Both the position numbers and the translations under genes were made by a program. Shown piece by piece: positions 25,029 through 35,194 of a stretch of 64,000 bases of DNA. Positions within the stretch are counted from its first letter, which is position 1. Each line of letters begins with the position of its first letter. The notes under the pieces were generated by a model that saw only the letters and a program-made list of their open reading frames with translations, searched no databases and was not told where the DNA came from. Source of the DNA: Pseudomonas pseudonitroreducens (GTDB taxonomy: Bacteria > Pseudomonadota > Gammaproteobacteria > Pseudomonadales > Pseudomonadaceae); contig NZ_BQHJ01000003.1 in NCBI RefSeq assembly GCF_021603645.1, positions 496,001 to 560,000 of the forward strand. The letters run 5' to 3'.

Positions 25029-27349
25029 CACGGCGCTTCACCACTGGCGTCGGCAACGGCGCGTTCCGCCGCTTGCAGGCGTTCGCGCGCGACAGCCAGC
25101 GCCGGGTCGCCGGCGCCTTCGCGTTCGAGTTTCTTCAGATCGGCGCGGGCGTAGGCCAGTTCGGTCTTGGCGGCGCGCAGGGCGGCACTGACCGGCCGTT
25201 TTTCGGTGCGGACCAGATCCGGCGGGGCCTTGCCGCTGGCGTCCTCGGCGGCGTGCAGGGCGGCTTCCGCGGCGGCTAGCGCCCGCTGGATCGCCTCCAG
25301 CTCTTCAGGGCCGGCGCCTTCGCGCTCGGCGGCACGCAAGGCATCGCGCTGGGCAATGTAGGCGAGCTTGGCCTGGCGCAGGGCGAGAACGCCGTCGACG
25401 GGTTGGGCGGCGTTCGATTCGGTCGGCATGGCGGTCCCCTGCAGTTGGTGGAGTTGGCGCTCGATGCGTTCGACGTCCCCGCGCAGGGAGGCCAGTGTGG
25501 CGCATTGCTCGTCTGTGGGCGATTCGCCGAAGGCCTTTTCCGACTTCTTCAATTGGGCGCGGGCCATGGCGGCGTCGATCTTCGCTTTCTTCAGTGCAAC
25601 CTCGTGCTCCGCAGGCACTGTGATCGGCGCCGGCGCGCTGGGGGTGCTTGCCGATTCGGCGGCGTCCAGCGCGGCTTTTGCCTCTTCGGCAGCGACGCGC
25701 AGTTCGGCGACCTGGCTGCGCAGCTGTTCGGTGTCGTGGGCGGTCAGTTGCTTCTCGGCCTTCTTCAGCGCGACCTGAGCCATGCTCGCCTCGATCTTCA
25801 GGCGCTTGAGCTGGTCGGGGGCATTGCCCACGGACTTCTCGGCCTTGACCCGCTCGATCACCGCTTGCGCGGCCGGCGCGCTGGGTGATGCGATCTCGGG
25901 CTGTTCTTCCTGCACACGCGCGGCGCGTTCCTGGCGGGCCAGGCGGTCTGCGGAGCGTTGTACTTCTTCCCGGCGCAGACGCTCCTGACGCTGCTCGAAG
26001 CGCAGGCGCGCTTGCTCGGCTTTCGACTGGCGCTGCGCTAGCTGGCGAATCTCGGCCTTGGATGCGCGGTAGTACTGCACCAGAGGAATGCTCGACGGGC
26101 AGACATAGGCGCAGGCGCCGCACTCGATGCAATCGAACAGGTTGTGCGCCATGAGCTGGTCGTGGGCTTCAGCGAAGAAGTGCAGTTGTTGCGGCAGCAG
26201 GCTGGCCGGGCAGACCTGCGCGCAGTCGCCGCAGCGGATGCACGGCATGGCTGGCGCCGGCGCTGGCAGTTCCTCGCGCGTGGCGGCCAGCAGACAATTG
26301 GCGGTCTTGGTCAGCGGCCCGTCCTGCGAGGAAAGGCTGTCGCCCATCAGCGGCCCGCCGAGAATCAGGCGGTCGAGCCGGCCGTGGTCGAGGCCGGCGA
26401 AATCCAGCAGTTCGCCAATCGGCGTGCCGATCACTGCTTCGACGTTGCACGGGCGCGCCAGCGCAGCGCCGCTCAGGGTGGTGATGCGTGAGATCAGTGG
26501 CACCCCGCGCAGCACGGCGTCGGCCACGGCGACAGCGGTAGCGACGTTCACGCAGAGCATGCCGATATCCGCAGGCAGCCCGCCGGAAGGCACTTCGCGG
26601 CCGGTGAGAATCTGGATCAGCTGGCGTTCGCCGCCGGAGGGGTAGCGCGAGGGTATCGACTGCAGCTGGATCGGCCGTTCGCCGATGGCGGCCTGCACGG
26701 CGGCGATGGCCTGGGGTTTGTCATCCTCGATACCGAGCAGCACCTGCTGCGGCTGGAGGATGTGCATCAGCACTTCGATGCCTTCCACCAGTTCGACGGC
26801 GCGTTCGCGCATCAGCAGGTCGTCGGCGCTGATGTACGGCTCGCACTCGGCGCCGTTGATGATCAGCGTATGCAGGTCGTCCTGCGCGCGCGAGGCCAGC
26901 TTGGCGGCGGTGGGGAAGCCGGCGCCGCCGAGACCGGCGATGCCCGCCAGGCGAATGCGCTGCAACAGATCGCCAGCAGCGAGGGAGGCATAGTCGGGCT
27001 CGGGTGTGAGATCGGCCCATTGTTCCGCGCCGTCGCTGTCGATGACGATAGCCAGCGCCGGCAGGCCGGAGGCGTGCGGATAAGGCTGCTCGCTGATCTC
27101 GACCACGGTGCCGGAGGTCGGCGCATGCAGCGCGGCACTGATGGCGCTGCCCGCTTCGGCGATCCGCTGGCCCTTGAGCACGCGCTGGCCGACTGCGACA
27201 CAGGGCACGGCGGGTTCGCCGATATGCTGTTGCAGCGGCAGCACCAGCCGGCGCGGCAACGGCGGATGCTGGATCGGCGTGGCGGTGGATTGCTGCTTGT
27301 TGGCCGGTAACCTGAGGCCGCCCGGGAAATTCCAGACCTGCATGTTCAT
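25028..27349 (-). CDS. rsxC: Electron transport complex subunit RsxC/RnfC with extended coiled-coil tail
   Basis: A 773-residue peripheral NADH/FMN-binding and Fe-S subunit, the proposed electron entry of the Rsx/Rnf complex. The N-terminal barrel-sandwich part is followed by the NADH/FMN domain ([17 protein letters not shown]). Next come a SLBB-like region and two ferredoxin-type cysteine sets ([11 protein letters not shown] and [11 protein letters not shown]) at about residues 370-420. After residue 440 there is a long Ala/Glu/Lys-rich tail with recurring units such as [19 protein letters not shown] and [18 protein letters not shown]. The start ATG at 27349 overlaps the rsxB stop (ATGA); the frame is open upstream but only as a shadow. 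Confidence 0.95.
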   Translation of the reverse strand: MNMQVWNFPGGLRLPANKQQSTATPIQHPPLPRRLVLPLQQHIGEPAVPCVAVGQRVLKGQRIAEAGSAISAALHAPTSGTVVEISEQPYPHASGLPALAIVIDSDGAEQWADLTPEPDYASLAAGDLLQRIRLAGIAGLGGAGFPTAAKLASRAQDDLHTLIINGAECEPYISADDLLMRERAVELVEGIEVLMHILQPQQVLLGIEDDKPQAIAAVQAAIGERPIQLQSIPSRYPSGGERQLIQILTGREVPSGGLPADIGMLCVNVATAVAVADAVLRGVPLISRITTLSGAALARPCNVEAVIGTPIGELLDFAGLDHGRLDRLILGGPLMGDSLSSQDGPLTKTANCLLAATREELPAPAPAMPCIRCGDCAQVCPASLLPQQLHFFAEAHDQLMAHNLFDCIECGACAYVCPSSIPLVQYYRASKAEIRQLAQRQSKAEQARLRFEQRQERLRREEVQRSADRLARQERAARVQEEQPEIASPSAPAAQAVIERVKAEKSVGNAPDQLKRLKIEASMAQVALKKAEKQLTAHDTEQLRSQVAELRVAAEEAKAALDAAESASTPSAPAPITVPAEHEVALKKAKIDAAMARAQLKKSEKAFGESPTDEQCATLASLRGDVERIERQLHQLQGTAMPTESNAAQPVDGVLALRQAKLAYIAQRDALRAAEREGAGPEELEAIQRALAAAEAALHAAEDASGKAPPDLVRTEKRPVSAALRAAKTELAYARADLKKLEREGAGDPALAVARERLQAAERAVADASGEAP

Positions 27350-27900
27350 GCCGCCTGCTCCCGGTCGCTGTGGATCAGTCGACCCTGCGGCAGCGGCCAC
27401 TTCCAGTCGGCGACGCCTACCGGCAGGTCGCGCATCTCGATGCAGTCCACCGGACAGGGTTCCAGGCACAGGTCGCAGCCGGTGCATTCGTCGACTATCA
27501 CCGTGTGCATCAGCTTGGCCGCGCCAACGATGGCGTCTACCGGGCAGGCGCGGATGCACTTGGTGCAGCCGATGCACTCGGCTTCGCGGATGTAGGCCAC
27601 GCGCAGCGGCGTTTCTTCGGCAGCGTCCAGCGGCAGGGGTTCGACGTCCAGCAGGTCGGCAAGCGCGGCGATGGTTGCCGCGCCACCGGGCGGGCACTTG
27701 TTGATCGCATCGCCTTCGGCCATGGCCTGGGCGTAGGGCTTGCAGCCGGCATAGCCACACTGGCCGCACTGGGTCTGTGGCAGCAGGTCGTTGATCTGCT
27801 CGGCAGTGGGCTCGGCGCTGATATCCACCCGTGCCGAGGCGTAGCGCAGCGCGACGATGCCGGCCTGGCCAGCGAGGATGATGAGCAGCGCCGCGATCAT
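27346..27900 (-). CDS. rsxB: Electron transport complex subunit RsxB/RnfB
   Basis: A 184-residue iron-sulfur subunit. The N-terminal membrane helix ([20 protein letters not shown]) is followed by a CGQCGYAGC-type four-Cys domain near residues 48-56 and a later Cys. Two C-terminal ferredoxin-like CxxCxxCxxxCP clusters follow ([24 protein letters not shown]). It passes electrons within the Rsx complex. It overlaps rsxA by 4 nt and rsxC by 4 nt. Confidence 0.96.
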   Translation of the reverse strand: MIAALLIILAGQAGIVALRYASARVDISAEPTAEQINDLLPQTQCGQCGYAGCKPYAQAMAEGDAINKCPPGGAATIAALADLLDVEPLPLDAAEETPLRVAYIREAECIGCTKCIRACPVDAIVGAAKLMHTVIVDECTGCDLCLEPCPVDCIEMRDLPVGVADWKWPLPQGRLIHSDREQAA

Positions 27901-28481
27901 GGCTTGAGCAACCCACTGAAGCCCATGAACGCCAGCGACATCAACCCGGCGGTGATCATGCCGATCGCTGCGCCCCTGAACGGCTTGGGCACGTCGGCGA
28001 TGGCGATGCGCTCGCGCAGGGCGGCGAACAGCAGGAGTACCAGGGTAAAGCCCAGCCCCGCGCCGAAGCCCTGGAATGTGGACTGCAGGAAACCGAATTC
28101 GGCCTTGCGGGCGTTGAGCAGCGCCACCCCCAGCACGATGCAGTTGGTGGTGATCAGCGGCAGGAAGATGCCCAGTGTGCGGGCGAGCAGGGGGCTGGTC
28201 TTGTTCACCAGCAGTTCGGTGAACTGCACGACGATGGCGATCACCAGGATGAAACCGATGGTGCGCAGGAACTCCACGTCCAGCGGTTGCAGCACGTAGC
28301 GCTGCAGGATGTAGCTCAGCGCCGAGGCGAGGGTGAGGACGAAGGTGGTCGCCAGGGCCAGCGCGAGCGCCGCCTCGATCTTGCGCGACACACCCATGAA
28401 CGGGCAGATGCCGAGGAACTGCACCAGCACGAAGTTGTTGACCAGGATGGCGCTGACGAGGATCAGGGCGAGTTCGGTCAT
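27897..28481 (-). CDS. rsxA: Electron transport complex subunit RsxA/RnfA
   Basis: A 194-residue membrane subunit with six helices. [16 protein letters not shown] and [16 protein letters not shown] are the conserved half-helix motifs, the former holding the Cys that bridges the membrane [2Fe-2S] cluster with RsxE. It is the first rsx gene. A ccdAB toxin-antitoxin pair lies only 37 nt upstream on the same strand, so the rsx promoter may lie before or within that pair. Confidence 0.97.
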   Translation of the reverse strand: MTELALILVSAILVNNFVLVQFLGICPFMGVSRKIEAALALALATTFVLTLASALSYILQRYVLQPLDVEFLRTIGFILVIAIVVQFTELLVNKTSPLLARTLGIFLPLITTNCIVLGVALLNARKAEFGFLQSTFQGFGAGLGFTLVLLLFAALRERIAIADVPKPFRGAAIGMITAGLMSLAFMGFSGLLKP

Positions 28482-28518
28482 GGCTGGCGACTCGTGCTCA
28501 GGTGTGGGCGGTTCATGC

Positions 28519-28830
28519 TCAGATTCCGCTGATCAGCAGATCGATGGCGGCGATGATCTCCAGGCGCAGATGCGCCAGGCTGCCCACCGGCTCGCCCAGT
28601 TCGCGGCGGGAGATTCCGGCCATCTGCGGGGTCAGCAGCAGGAACGCCTCATCGCCCACTCGTACCTCCGGCAGCAGCCGGTGGATGCCGGCCAGGCCCT
28701 TGGCGCGACTGAGCGGGATCACCATGCGCGTGTTCAGCGAGGCCAGCAGGTCGCTCTGAACGTCCAGCAACAGCGGTATCGCCTCGCGGGTGCGCGGGTT
28801 GGCGTTGCGATACAGATCGAACTGCTTCAT
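28519..28830 (-). CDS. ccdB: CcdB-family toxin
   Basis: A 103-residue protein matching the CcdB gyrase poison: [26 protein letters not shown] at the start, then [12 protein letters not shown] and [21 protein letters not shown]. It ends with an amphipathic helix and GI; F-plasmid CcdB ends with WGI, and the Trp is absent here (LLISGI), which could affect gyrase poisoning. Its ATG overlaps the antitoxin stop (ATGA). Length matches the 101-residue F CcdB. Confidence 0.93.
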   Translation of the reverse strand: MKQFDLYRNANPRTREAIPLLLDVQSDLLASLNTRMVIPLSRAKGLAGIHRLLPEVRVGDEAFLLLTPQMAGISRRELGEPVGSLAHLRLEIIAAIDLLISGI

Positions 28831-29075
28831 CAGAAGCTCCGCAATCCATCGCTGAACACGCCAGTTTCCTCGACGTGCTGGTTATAGGTTTCGATGGCTT
28901 CGCGGTTCTGCTCCAGCCAGCGTTGGCCGAGGCGCTCCTTGACCACATCGGCCAGCGCCTCCTCGAGCACCGCCGAGAGGTTCACGTCCAGTTCACGGGC
29001 CTGCTTCAGCAGGTCGCTGTTGAGACTCAGGTTGGTGGCTTTCTTCGGCGCTTGAGGATCGTAGGTCGTGTGCAT
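28830..29075 (-). CDS. ccdA: CcdA-family antitoxin
   Basis: An 81-residue antitoxin. The N-terminal ribbon-helix-helix part (KKATNLSLNSDLLKQARELDVNLSAVLEEAL) binds the operator. The C-terminal part (WLEQNREAIETYNQHVEETGVFSDGLRSF) is the CcdB-binding arm, close to F CcdA. I chose the ATG at 29075 for the family length. Expression is expected to be autoregulated by CcdA-CcdB at the promoter just upstream (29076-29223). Confidence 0.93.
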   Translation of the reverse strand: MHTTYDPQAPKKATNLSLNSDLLKQARELDVNLSAVLEEALADVVKERLGQRWLEQNREAIETYNQHVEETGVFSDGLRSF

Positions 29076-29223
29076 GGGCACCTCCACGGTGGATGCGCAT
29101 AGGTTATGCGCATTGCTCGCCGGGGACAATCTTCCTGCTCCGTAAATCAGTTGCGGTGCCAGGGCTGGCGGGAGGAACATCAACGGCTGCCGAACCCGAT
29201 CGGTTCCCCTCACGGAAGTCGCG

Positions 29224-29754
29224 ATGCGCATACCCCTGTCCGGACGCTTTACCGCCCTCTGCCTGCTGTTCTCCAGTGCTCTGGCCTCGGCCGCACCCTT
29301 CACCAGCGCTGACCTGGTTGCTTGGCCGCGCATGAATGTCGCTGACTTCGCCTGCCTGCTGGAGCAGCGCAGCGGTCACGCCGACGCGCAGTTCAGCTGC
29401 GCCGCCAGCCGAAAGCTGAGCAACTGGGGCGATGCCTGCCATGACACCGACCTCAGCTACGCCGGTCCGCAGTTGCCCGAAGCCCTGGCACGGCAGCTGA
29501 ATCCGCATATCACGGCCGTGGACCTGGACTGGGAGTACGGCCGTCTGCAGTCGGTCAACGTCACCTTCGACAAGATCATGACCGCGGAAGAAGTGGCGGA
29601 CATCTTCCCCGAGGTGAACCTGGAAGACCCGACCTCACGGGAAAACCTGAGCAATGCCTCGCTGCAAGACTGCGCCGAGGATGCTTCCTGCCTCTACCTG
29701 GAAGGCTTCGAGCACCTGGGCGGCGGCGATGTGGACTGCGAGGACGCTCAGTAG
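29224..29754 (+). CDS. Hypothetical secreted protein
   Basis: A 176-residue protein with a clear signal peptide (basic start, hydrophobic core, ASA-AP cleavage). The mature part has five or six cysteines, suggesting disulfides, and an acidic C-terminus (GGGDVDCEDAQ). I do not recognise the family. It is divergent from ccdA and convergent with the DUF4349 gene, and a weak GGAAGT-like site precedes the ATG. Confidence 0.75.
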   Translation: MRIPLSGRFTALCLLFSSALASAAPFTSADLVAWPRMNVADFACLLEQRSGHADAQFSCAASRKLSNWGDACHDTDLSYAGPQLPEALARQLNPHITAVDLDWEYGRLQSVNVTFDKIMTAEEVADIFPEVNLEDPTSRENLSNASLQDCAEDASCLYLEGFEHLGGGDVDCEDAQ

Positions 29755-29791
29755 GGCCTGGGGCAGCCCCGCCGAAGGCGCGGAGTTCGTG

Positions 29792-30598
29792 TCAGGCAGC
29801 TCGCTTCGTGGCGCGCCGGGTTCCGAGTTTGCGCCACAGCCAGCGCAGGATCAGGCCGGCGATCAGCAGCACCAGCAGCAGCGGCAGTCCGTAGGCAGCC
29901 ACCTGGATGGCGTTGACGGTGCCGTCGGTGAGTTCGTCCAGCGAGTTGCCGAAGGCCCTGCCGATGCGCGACCAGCGCCCGGTCGGCTGGTATTCGCTGG
30001 AGAAGTCCAGGGTCAGCAGGTTGGTGGCGATGCGTCGCTGTTGTTGGGCGGCATCCTGGCGGGCGGCGTGCAGTTGCTGCTCGACCTCGGCGGTGGCCTT
30101 GGCCAGCGCCAGCAGGTCGCTGACGCTCATGTCCTTGCGACCCTGGAAACCTTGCAGGGTCTGGTACTCACGCTCGAGGCGCTCGCGCAGTTGCTGGTTG
30201 TCGCTCACCGCCTGGGCGAGGTCTTCGGCCTGGGTGCGGCGGCTTTGCAGTTGGCCGCCTTCGGCCGCGAGGGCGACGAGCTTTTCCACGCCCTCGGGGA
30301 CGACACGAACCACGAGATGCGCATTGCGCATCTGGCTGTCGCCGCTCTGCTCGATGGCGATCAGCTCGCAGGCGCCGAAGCGGTCCTGGCTGCAGGCATC
30401 GCGGGAGGCGGCCAGTTGCGCGTCGATGCGCTCGCTGGCCAGGCGGATACCGACCTGGTGTTCGTAAGCGAGGAAGGTGCCGGCTTTCGCTGCCTCCCCC
30501 TGGAAAGCGGCGCCGGAACCGGCACTGTGCTCCGAGGAAGCGCCGCAGCCGGCGAGGGCAGCGCTCAGGGCGAGCGCTGCCAGGTGGTGCAGTTTCAT
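29792..30598 (-). CDS. DUF4349-domain lipoprotein
   Basis: A 268-residue protein with a lipobox (ALAGC at residues 13-17 from the ATG at 30598). It has a periplasmic region with a long coiled coil (SDNQQLRERLEREYQTL and TAEVEQQLHAARQDAAQQ) and a C-terminal transmembrane helix (LPLLLVLLIAGLILRWLW) followed by a basic tail. This layout is that of DUF4349 proteins. Function is unknown. It lies 25 nt downstream of metG on the same strand and is likely co-transcribed. Confidence 0.78.
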   Translation of the reverse strand: MKLHHLAALALSAALAGCGASSEHSAGSGAAFQGEAAKAGTFLAYEHQVGIRLASERIDAQLAASRDACSQDRFGACELIAIEQSGDSQMRNAHLVVRVVPEGVEKLVALAAEGGQLQSRRTQAEDLAQAVSDNQQLRERLEREYQTLQGFQGRKDMSVSDLLALAKATAEVEQQLHAARQDAAQQQRRIATNLLTLDFSSEYQPTGRWSRIGRAFGNSLDELTDGTVNAIQVAAYGLPLLLVLLIAGLILRWLWRKLGTRRATKRAA

Positions 30599-30623
30599 CG
30601 ATGGCCTCCTTGCCGTCCGATGC

Positions 30624-32660
30624 TTACTTGACGCGCTGGCCGGGCTTGGCGCCGCTGTCCGGGCTGAGCAGGTAGATCTCTTCACCGCCGGGGCCGGCGG
30701 CCAGGACCATGCCTTCGGAGACGCCGAATTTCATCTTGCGCGGGGCCAGGTTGGCCACGTACAGGGTCAGGCGGCCTTCGAGCTTGCTCGGGTCCGGGTA
30801 GGCGCTCTTGATGCCGGAGAACACGTTGCGCTTCTCGTCGCCGATATCCAGGGATAGGCGCAGCAGCTTGTCGGCGCCCTCGACGAACTCGCACTTCTCG
30901 ATCAGCGCGATGCGCAGGTCGACGGCGGCGAAGGCGTCGAAGTTGATTTCCGCGGCCAGGGGGTCCTTGGTCAGCTCGCCATTGCCGGCGGGTTTCGGGG
31001 CACTGGCGAGGAGGTCTTCCTTGGAGGCTTCGATCATGGCTTCGATTTTCGCGGGCTCGATACGGGTCATCAGCGGGTTGAACGGGTTCAGTTGGTGATT
31101 GGCCAGCAGTTGCTCGTGGTCGGCCCATTTCAGCGGGGCGACGTTGAGGAAGGCTTCGGCGGCAACGGCCAGCTTCGGCAGCACCGGCTTGAGGAAGATC
31201 ACCAACTGGCGGAACAGGTTCACGCCCAGGGCGCAAATTGCCTGGACCTCGTCCTGCTTGCCTTCCTGCTTGTTCAGCGACCACGGCGCCTTGTCGGCGA
31301 TCCAGGCGTTGGCCTGGTCGGCGAGGGCCATGATCTCGCGCATGGCGCGGCCGAAGTCACGGGCTTCGTAGGCGGCGGCGATGCTCGGCGCGGCGTCCTT
31401 GAAGGCCTGAGCCAGTTCCGGCGCCGGGTTGGCGTCCACCAGCAGGCCGTTGTTGCCCTTGTGGATGAAACCGGCGCAACGGCTGGCGATGTTGACCACC
31501 TTGCCGACCAGGTCGGAGTTGACCTTCTGCACGAAGTCCTCGAGGTTCAGGTCGAGGTCGTCCACGCCGCGGCCCAGCTTGGACGCGTAGTAGTAGCGCA
31601 GGTATTCCGGATCCAGGTGATCCAGGTAGGTGCGCGCCTTGACGAAGGTGCCGCGCGACTTGGACATCTTCTGCCCGTTGACGGTCAGGTAGCCGTGCAC
31701 GTTCAGCGCGGTCGGCTTGCGGTAGCCGGCGCCCTCGAGCATGGCCGGCCAGAACAGCGCATGGAAGTTGACGATGTCCTTGCCGATGAAGTGGTACAGC
31801 TCGGCGTCCGAGCCCTGCTTCCAGTAGGCGTCGAAGTCCAGTTCCGGGCGGCGCGCGCAGAGGTTCTTGAAGCTGGCCATGTAGCCGATCGGCGCGTCCA
31901 GCCAGACATAGAAGTACTTGCCCGGCGCGTCGGGGATCTCGAAGCCGAAGTACGGCGCGTCGCGGGAGATGTCCCATTCCTGCAGGCCGGAATCCAGCCA
32001 CTCGGCGAGCTTGTTGGCCACCGATTCCTGCAGGGCGCCGCTGCGGGTCCACTGCTGCAGCATGGCCTGGAAGTCAGGCAGCTTGAAGAAGTAGTGCAGC
32101 GATTCCTTGAGCACCGGGGTGGCGCCGGAGATGGCCGATTTCGGGTCCTTCAGCTCGGTCGGCGCGTAGGTCGCGCCACAGGCTTCGCAGTTGTCGCCGT
32201 ACTGGTCGGCGGTGCCGCACTTCGGGCAGGTGCCCTTGATGAAGCGGTCGGCCAGGAACATCTGCTTTTCCGGGTCGAAGTACTGGGTCACCGGGCGGGT
32301 GGCGATGTGGCCGGCGTCGCGCAGCTTCAGGTAGATGGCCGAGGACAGCTCGCGGTTCTCTTCCGAGTGGGTCGAATGGTAGTTGTCGAACTCCACCAGG
32401 AAGTCGGCGAAATCGCCCATGTGCTCGGCGCGCACGCCGTCGATCAGTTGCTCGGAGGTGATGCCTTCGCGCTCGGCGCGCAGCATGATGGCCGAGCCGT
32501 GGGCATCGTCCGCGCACACGTACACCGCCTGGTTGCCACGCATCTTCTGGAAGCGAACCCAGATGTCGGTCTGGATGTACTCCAGCATGTGACCGAGGTG
32601 GATCGAACCATTGGCGTAGGGCAGGGCGCTGGTGACGAGGATCTTGCGGGCTTCGGACAT
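30624..32660 (-). CDS. metG: Methionyl-tRNA synthetase
   Basis: A 678-residue class I aminoacyl-tRNA synthetase. The HIGH-type motif is [13 protein letters not shown] near residue 20, and zinc-binding cysteines appear as [18 protein letters not shown] near residues 145-162. The KMSKS motif (KMSKSRGTF) is near residue 335. The C-terminal tRNA-binding dimerisation domain ([16 protein letters not shown], then [15 protein letters not shown]) is complete. It is essential and divergent from apbC. Confidence 0.98.
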   Translation of the reverse strand: MSEARKILVTSALPYANGSIHLGHMLEYIQTDIWVRFQKMRGNQAVYVCADDAHGSAIMLRAEREGITSEQLIDGVRAEHMGDFADFLVEFDNYHSTHSEENRELSSAIYLKLRDAGHIATRPVTQYFDPEKQMFLADRFIKGTCPKCGTADQYGDNCEACGATYAPTELKDPKSAISGATPVLKESLHYFFKLPDFQAMLQQWTRSGALQESVANKLAEWLDSGLQEWDISRDAPYFGFEIPDAPGKYFYVWLDAPIGYMASFKNLCARRPELDFDAYWKQGSDAELYHFIGKDIVNFHALFWPAMLEGAGYRKPTALNVHGYLTVNGQKMSKSRGTFVKARTYLDHLDPEYLRYYYASKLGRGVDDLDLNLEDFVQKVNSDLVGKVVNIASRCAGFIHKGNNGLLVDANPAPELAQAFKDAAPSIAAAYEARDFGRAMREIMALADQANAWIADKAPWSLNKQEGKQDEVQAICALGVNLFRQLVIFLKPVLPKLAVAAEAFLNVAPLKWADHEQLLANHQLNPFNPLMTRIEPAKIEAMIEASKEDLLASAPKPAGNGELTKDPLAAEINFDAFAAVDLRIALIEKCEFVEGADKLLRLSLDIGDEKRNVFSGIKSAYPDPSKLEGRLTLYVANLAPRKMKFGVSEGMVLAAGPGGEEIYLLSPDSGAKPGQRVK

Positions 32661-32970
32661 GATGATCGGCCGTTCCGGTTAAAACGAGGGAATCGGCAAC
32701 TATATAGGGCCGGGGCGAAATTTTCATCCGTGGGCCGCTTGGCTGTAGGGATGAGTACGTCTGCGCACATCAGGCGCGTGGGCTGTTCGCGAGCAAGGGC
32801 TGGGCGCCCCCCCCCCCCTGGGTCCTACAGGTGCGTGCCGCTCCTGCCTGCTCTTTGTAGGAGCGAGCTTGCTCGCGAACGCCGACCTGCGACCGATGAT
32901 CCCGAGCAAGGCCGCGACGACAGGCGTAAGATACCCGCCCATTCTGCTCAGTCTTTCATCGGGAGTACCC
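32661..32970. promoter_or_regulatory. metG-apbC divergent region with REP pair and poly-C tract
   Basis: This 310-nt gap between divergent genes holds a REP unit at 32856-32880 (TGTAGGAGCGAGCTTGCTCGCGAAC) and a partial inverted copy at 32784-32796 (GTTCGCGAGCAAG). Between them, at 32807-32818, is a run of 12 C. Promoters for metG (near TATATAGGG, 32700) and apbC are presumed but not resolved. Confidence 0.6.
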
Positions 32971-34065
32971 ATGAGCGCCGTTACCCGTGCCACGGTGGAG
33001 GCCGTCCTCCGCCAGATCAACGACCCCCACACCGGCCAGAACCTGCTGGACGCCGGCTACCTGCACGAGCTGGACATCCAGGGCGGGCGCGTTGCGCTGA
33101 CCCTGGAGCTGGGTTACGCCGCCGGCCTGTTCAAGAATGGCCTGGCGCAGACCGTGCAGATGGCTCTGGAAACGCTGGATGGCGTCGACTCGGCGCAGGT
33201 CAAGGTGGAAATCCATATCGCCGCGCACAAGGCCCAGGCCCAGGTGCCGGGCATGAGCAACGTGAAGAACATCATCGCCGTGGCCTCCGGCAAGGGCGGC
33301 GTGGGCAAGTCCACCACCGCCGCCAACCTCGCGCTGGCGCTGGCCCGCGAAGGCGCCAAGGTGGGCATCCTCGACGCGGATATCTATGGCCCGAGCCAGG
33401 GCATCATGTTTGGTATCCCTGAAGGCACCCGGCCGAAGATCCGCGAGCAGAAGTGGTTCATCCCGCTCGAGGCCCACGGCGTGGAAGTCATGTCCATGGC
33501 CTTCCTCACCGACGACAACACGCCGGTGGTGTGGCGCGGCCCGATGGTCTCCGGCGCGTTGCTGCAGCTGATCACCCAGACCGCCTGGAACGACCTGGAT
33601 TACCTGGTCATCGACATGCCGCCGGGTACCGGCGATATCCAACTGACCCTGGCGCAGAAAGTCCCGGTGGCCGGCTCGGTCATCGTCACCACCCCGCAGG
33701 ACCTGGCCCTGCTCGACGCCAGGAAGGGCGTGGAGATGTTCCGCAAGGTCAACATCCCGGTGCTGGGTGTGGTCGAGAACATGGCGGTGCACATCTGCTC
33801 CAACTGTGGCCATGCCGAGCACCTGTTCGGTGAAGGCGGCGGCGAGAAGTTGGCTGCGCAGTACGGCGTCGAGTTGCTGGCGTCGCTGCCGCTGTCCATG
33901 GCCATCCGCATGCAGGCCGACGGCGGCAAGCCGACTGTGATCGCCGACCCGGAAAGCCAGCTGGCGATGATCTACCAGGAAATGGCCCGCTGCGTCGGCG
34001 CCCGCATCGCCCTGAGCGAGAAGGCCGCGCCGGACATGCCGAACATCTCCATCAGCGACGACTGA
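32971..34065 (+). CDS. apbC: Iron-sulfur cluster carrier protein ApbC/Mrp
   Basis: A 364-residue P-loop NTPase that carries and transfers Fe-S clusters. The N-terminal MIP18-like domain (residues about 5-80) is followed by the deviant Walker A GKGGVGKSTTAANLAL near residue 108, then DADIYGPSQG and the DMPPGTGD segment. The cluster-binding CSNCG is near residue 274. The ATG at 32971 follows GGGAG. Adjacent to metG and dcd, as in PAO1 from memory. Confidence 0.96.
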   Translation: MSAVTRATVEAVLRQINDPHTGQNLLDAGYLHELDIQGGRVALTLELGYAAGLFKNGLAQTVQMALETLDGVDSAQVKVEIHIAAHKAQAQVPGMSNVKNIIAVASGKGGVGKSTTAANLALALAREGAKVGILDADIYGPSQGIMFGIPEGTRPKIREQKWFIPLEAHGVEVMSMAFLTDDNTPVVWRGPMVSGALLQLITQTAWNDLDYLVIDMPPGTGDIQLTLAQKVPVAGSVIVTTPQDLALLDARKGVEMFRKVNIPVLGVVENMAVHICSNCGHAEHLFGEGGGEKLAAQYGVELLASLPLSMAIRMQADGGKPTVIADPESQLAMIYQEMARCVGARIALSEKAAPDMPNISISDD

Positions 34066-34080
34066 TACGCAGGGACTGCC

Positions 34081-34695
34081 ATGCGCAAGGATGCGAAACG
34101 CGCCGCTGGCTGGCTGCTGGCGGTGTGCCTGGGGCTTGCCGGCTCAGTGGCACGGGGCGCCGACGAAGATTCCGCCAACTGGCAGGCCCAGTGCCTGATC
34201 GGCGGCAAGCCGGTGATTCTGGACTTCCGCTCCGCCTCGGGTGACGCCTTCGAAGACGACATGGTCGTGCAGGCGCGCCCCGCCGATGCTTCCTTCGTCA
34301 CCCTGCCGTTGCCGCCTGCGCTGTACCACGCCATCGGGCCGCTCGGCAGCCCGAAGAGTGCCTGCGACTCAGTGCCGCTGCTGGACATGGGGGGCGGCCT
34401 CGGCCTGTTGCTGGTAGTACGCGACAACCGCCCCGGCCTGCCGGTGGTGGATGCGCTGCTGCTGGACCAGGCCACCCTGCAGGTTGTGGATAAACGCCTG
34501 GGCGACCCCGGCGCCGTGGCAGGCCTGCTGAAGACCAGCAGCCTGGTGCTGCGTCAGTCCGTCGATGGCGTCGACCTGCGTCTGGTGCGCGAGGCTGTGC
34601 CTGGCGCCGAGTGCAATTGCGCCGACGGCTACGCCGAGGATTGGCTGCGCTTCTCGGTGGAGCAGCGCAAGCTGCGCACCGACTGGCGACCCTGA
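34081..34695 (+). CDS. Hypothetical secreted protein
   Basis: A 204-residue protein with a signal peptide (RAAGWLLAVCLGLAGSVARGA). The mature part is a beta-rich sequence with four cysteines, including a CNC near the end (AECNCADGYAEDW). I do not recognise the family. It starts 15 nt after apbC and is probably in the same transcript; it is convergent with the MreB-like gene 4 nt beyond its stop. Confidence 0.72.
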   Translation: MRKDAKRAAGWLLAVCLGLAGSVARGADEDSANWQAQCLIGGKPVILDFRSASGDAFEDDMVVQARPADASFVTLPLPPALYHAIGPLGSPKSACDSVPLLDMGGGLGLLLVVRDNRPGLPVVDALLLDQATLQVVDKRLGDPGAVAGLLKTSSLVLRQSVDGVDLRLVREAVPGAECNCADGYAEDWLRFSVEQRKLRTDWRP

Positions 34696-34699
34696 GGCG

Positions 34700-35194
34700 T
34701 TACGGAAGCCATTCCGTTCCATCGCCCGCAGGCAACTGACCGCTACGCAGTTCGTCCTGGCTGAGCTCGCGCCCGGTCCAGAGTCGAACCTTGCGTGCTC
34801 CGGCCCCGCGGCAGAGCTCATACAGCCCGCGGACCTCCACCTGGGTCAGCCCGCCCTCGAGGAGCTCCTGAGGGTGCAGGATCAACACCGGCGCGGCCTT
34901 GAGCAGAGACCTGGGGACGAGTCGGCCGACCAGCAGCTTGAGCGTCATCTCGGCGAAGGAGAAATTCGCCAGCAAGGAGCGGGGATGGTCGAAGCCGTTG
35001 ACGATCTCGATGCCGTCCTGGCCCTGCAACTGCTGGGCGGCGGCACCGGCCGCAAGGACCTTGGGTTTGCCACCTTCATAGCGCACCGCCAGCAGCGGCG
35101 GTTCGGCGAATGCTTCGCCGGACGGGAGCACCACTCCGCTGATCCAGTGGCGGGAAAGCTTCAGGTACAGGGTGGATGAAAAATGATCGAGCAT
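34700..35194 (-). CDS. Stand-alone MreB/actin-like domain protein
   Basis: A 164-residue protein resembling only the first part of MreB: an N-terminal strand region (LYLKLSRHWISGV), then a segment VLILHPQELLEGGLTQVEVRGLYELCRGAGARKV that parallels MreB helices with the ALGAGA motif. The ATP-binding phosphate-2 and adenosine motifs of full MreB are missing, so ATPase or filament activity is doubtful. Full MreB is about 345 residues. I chose the ATG at 35194 (MLDHFSS) over an upstream start at 35242. It is divergent from dcd. Confidence 0.65.
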   Translation of the reverse strand: MLDHFSSTLYLKLSRHWISGVVLPSGEAFAEPPLLAVRYEGGKPKVLAAGAAAQQLQGQDGIEIVNGFDHPRSLLANFSFAEMTLKLLVGRLVPRSLLKAAPVLILHPQELLEGGLTQVEVRGLYELCRGAGARKVRLWTGRELSQDELRSGQLPAGDGTEWLP

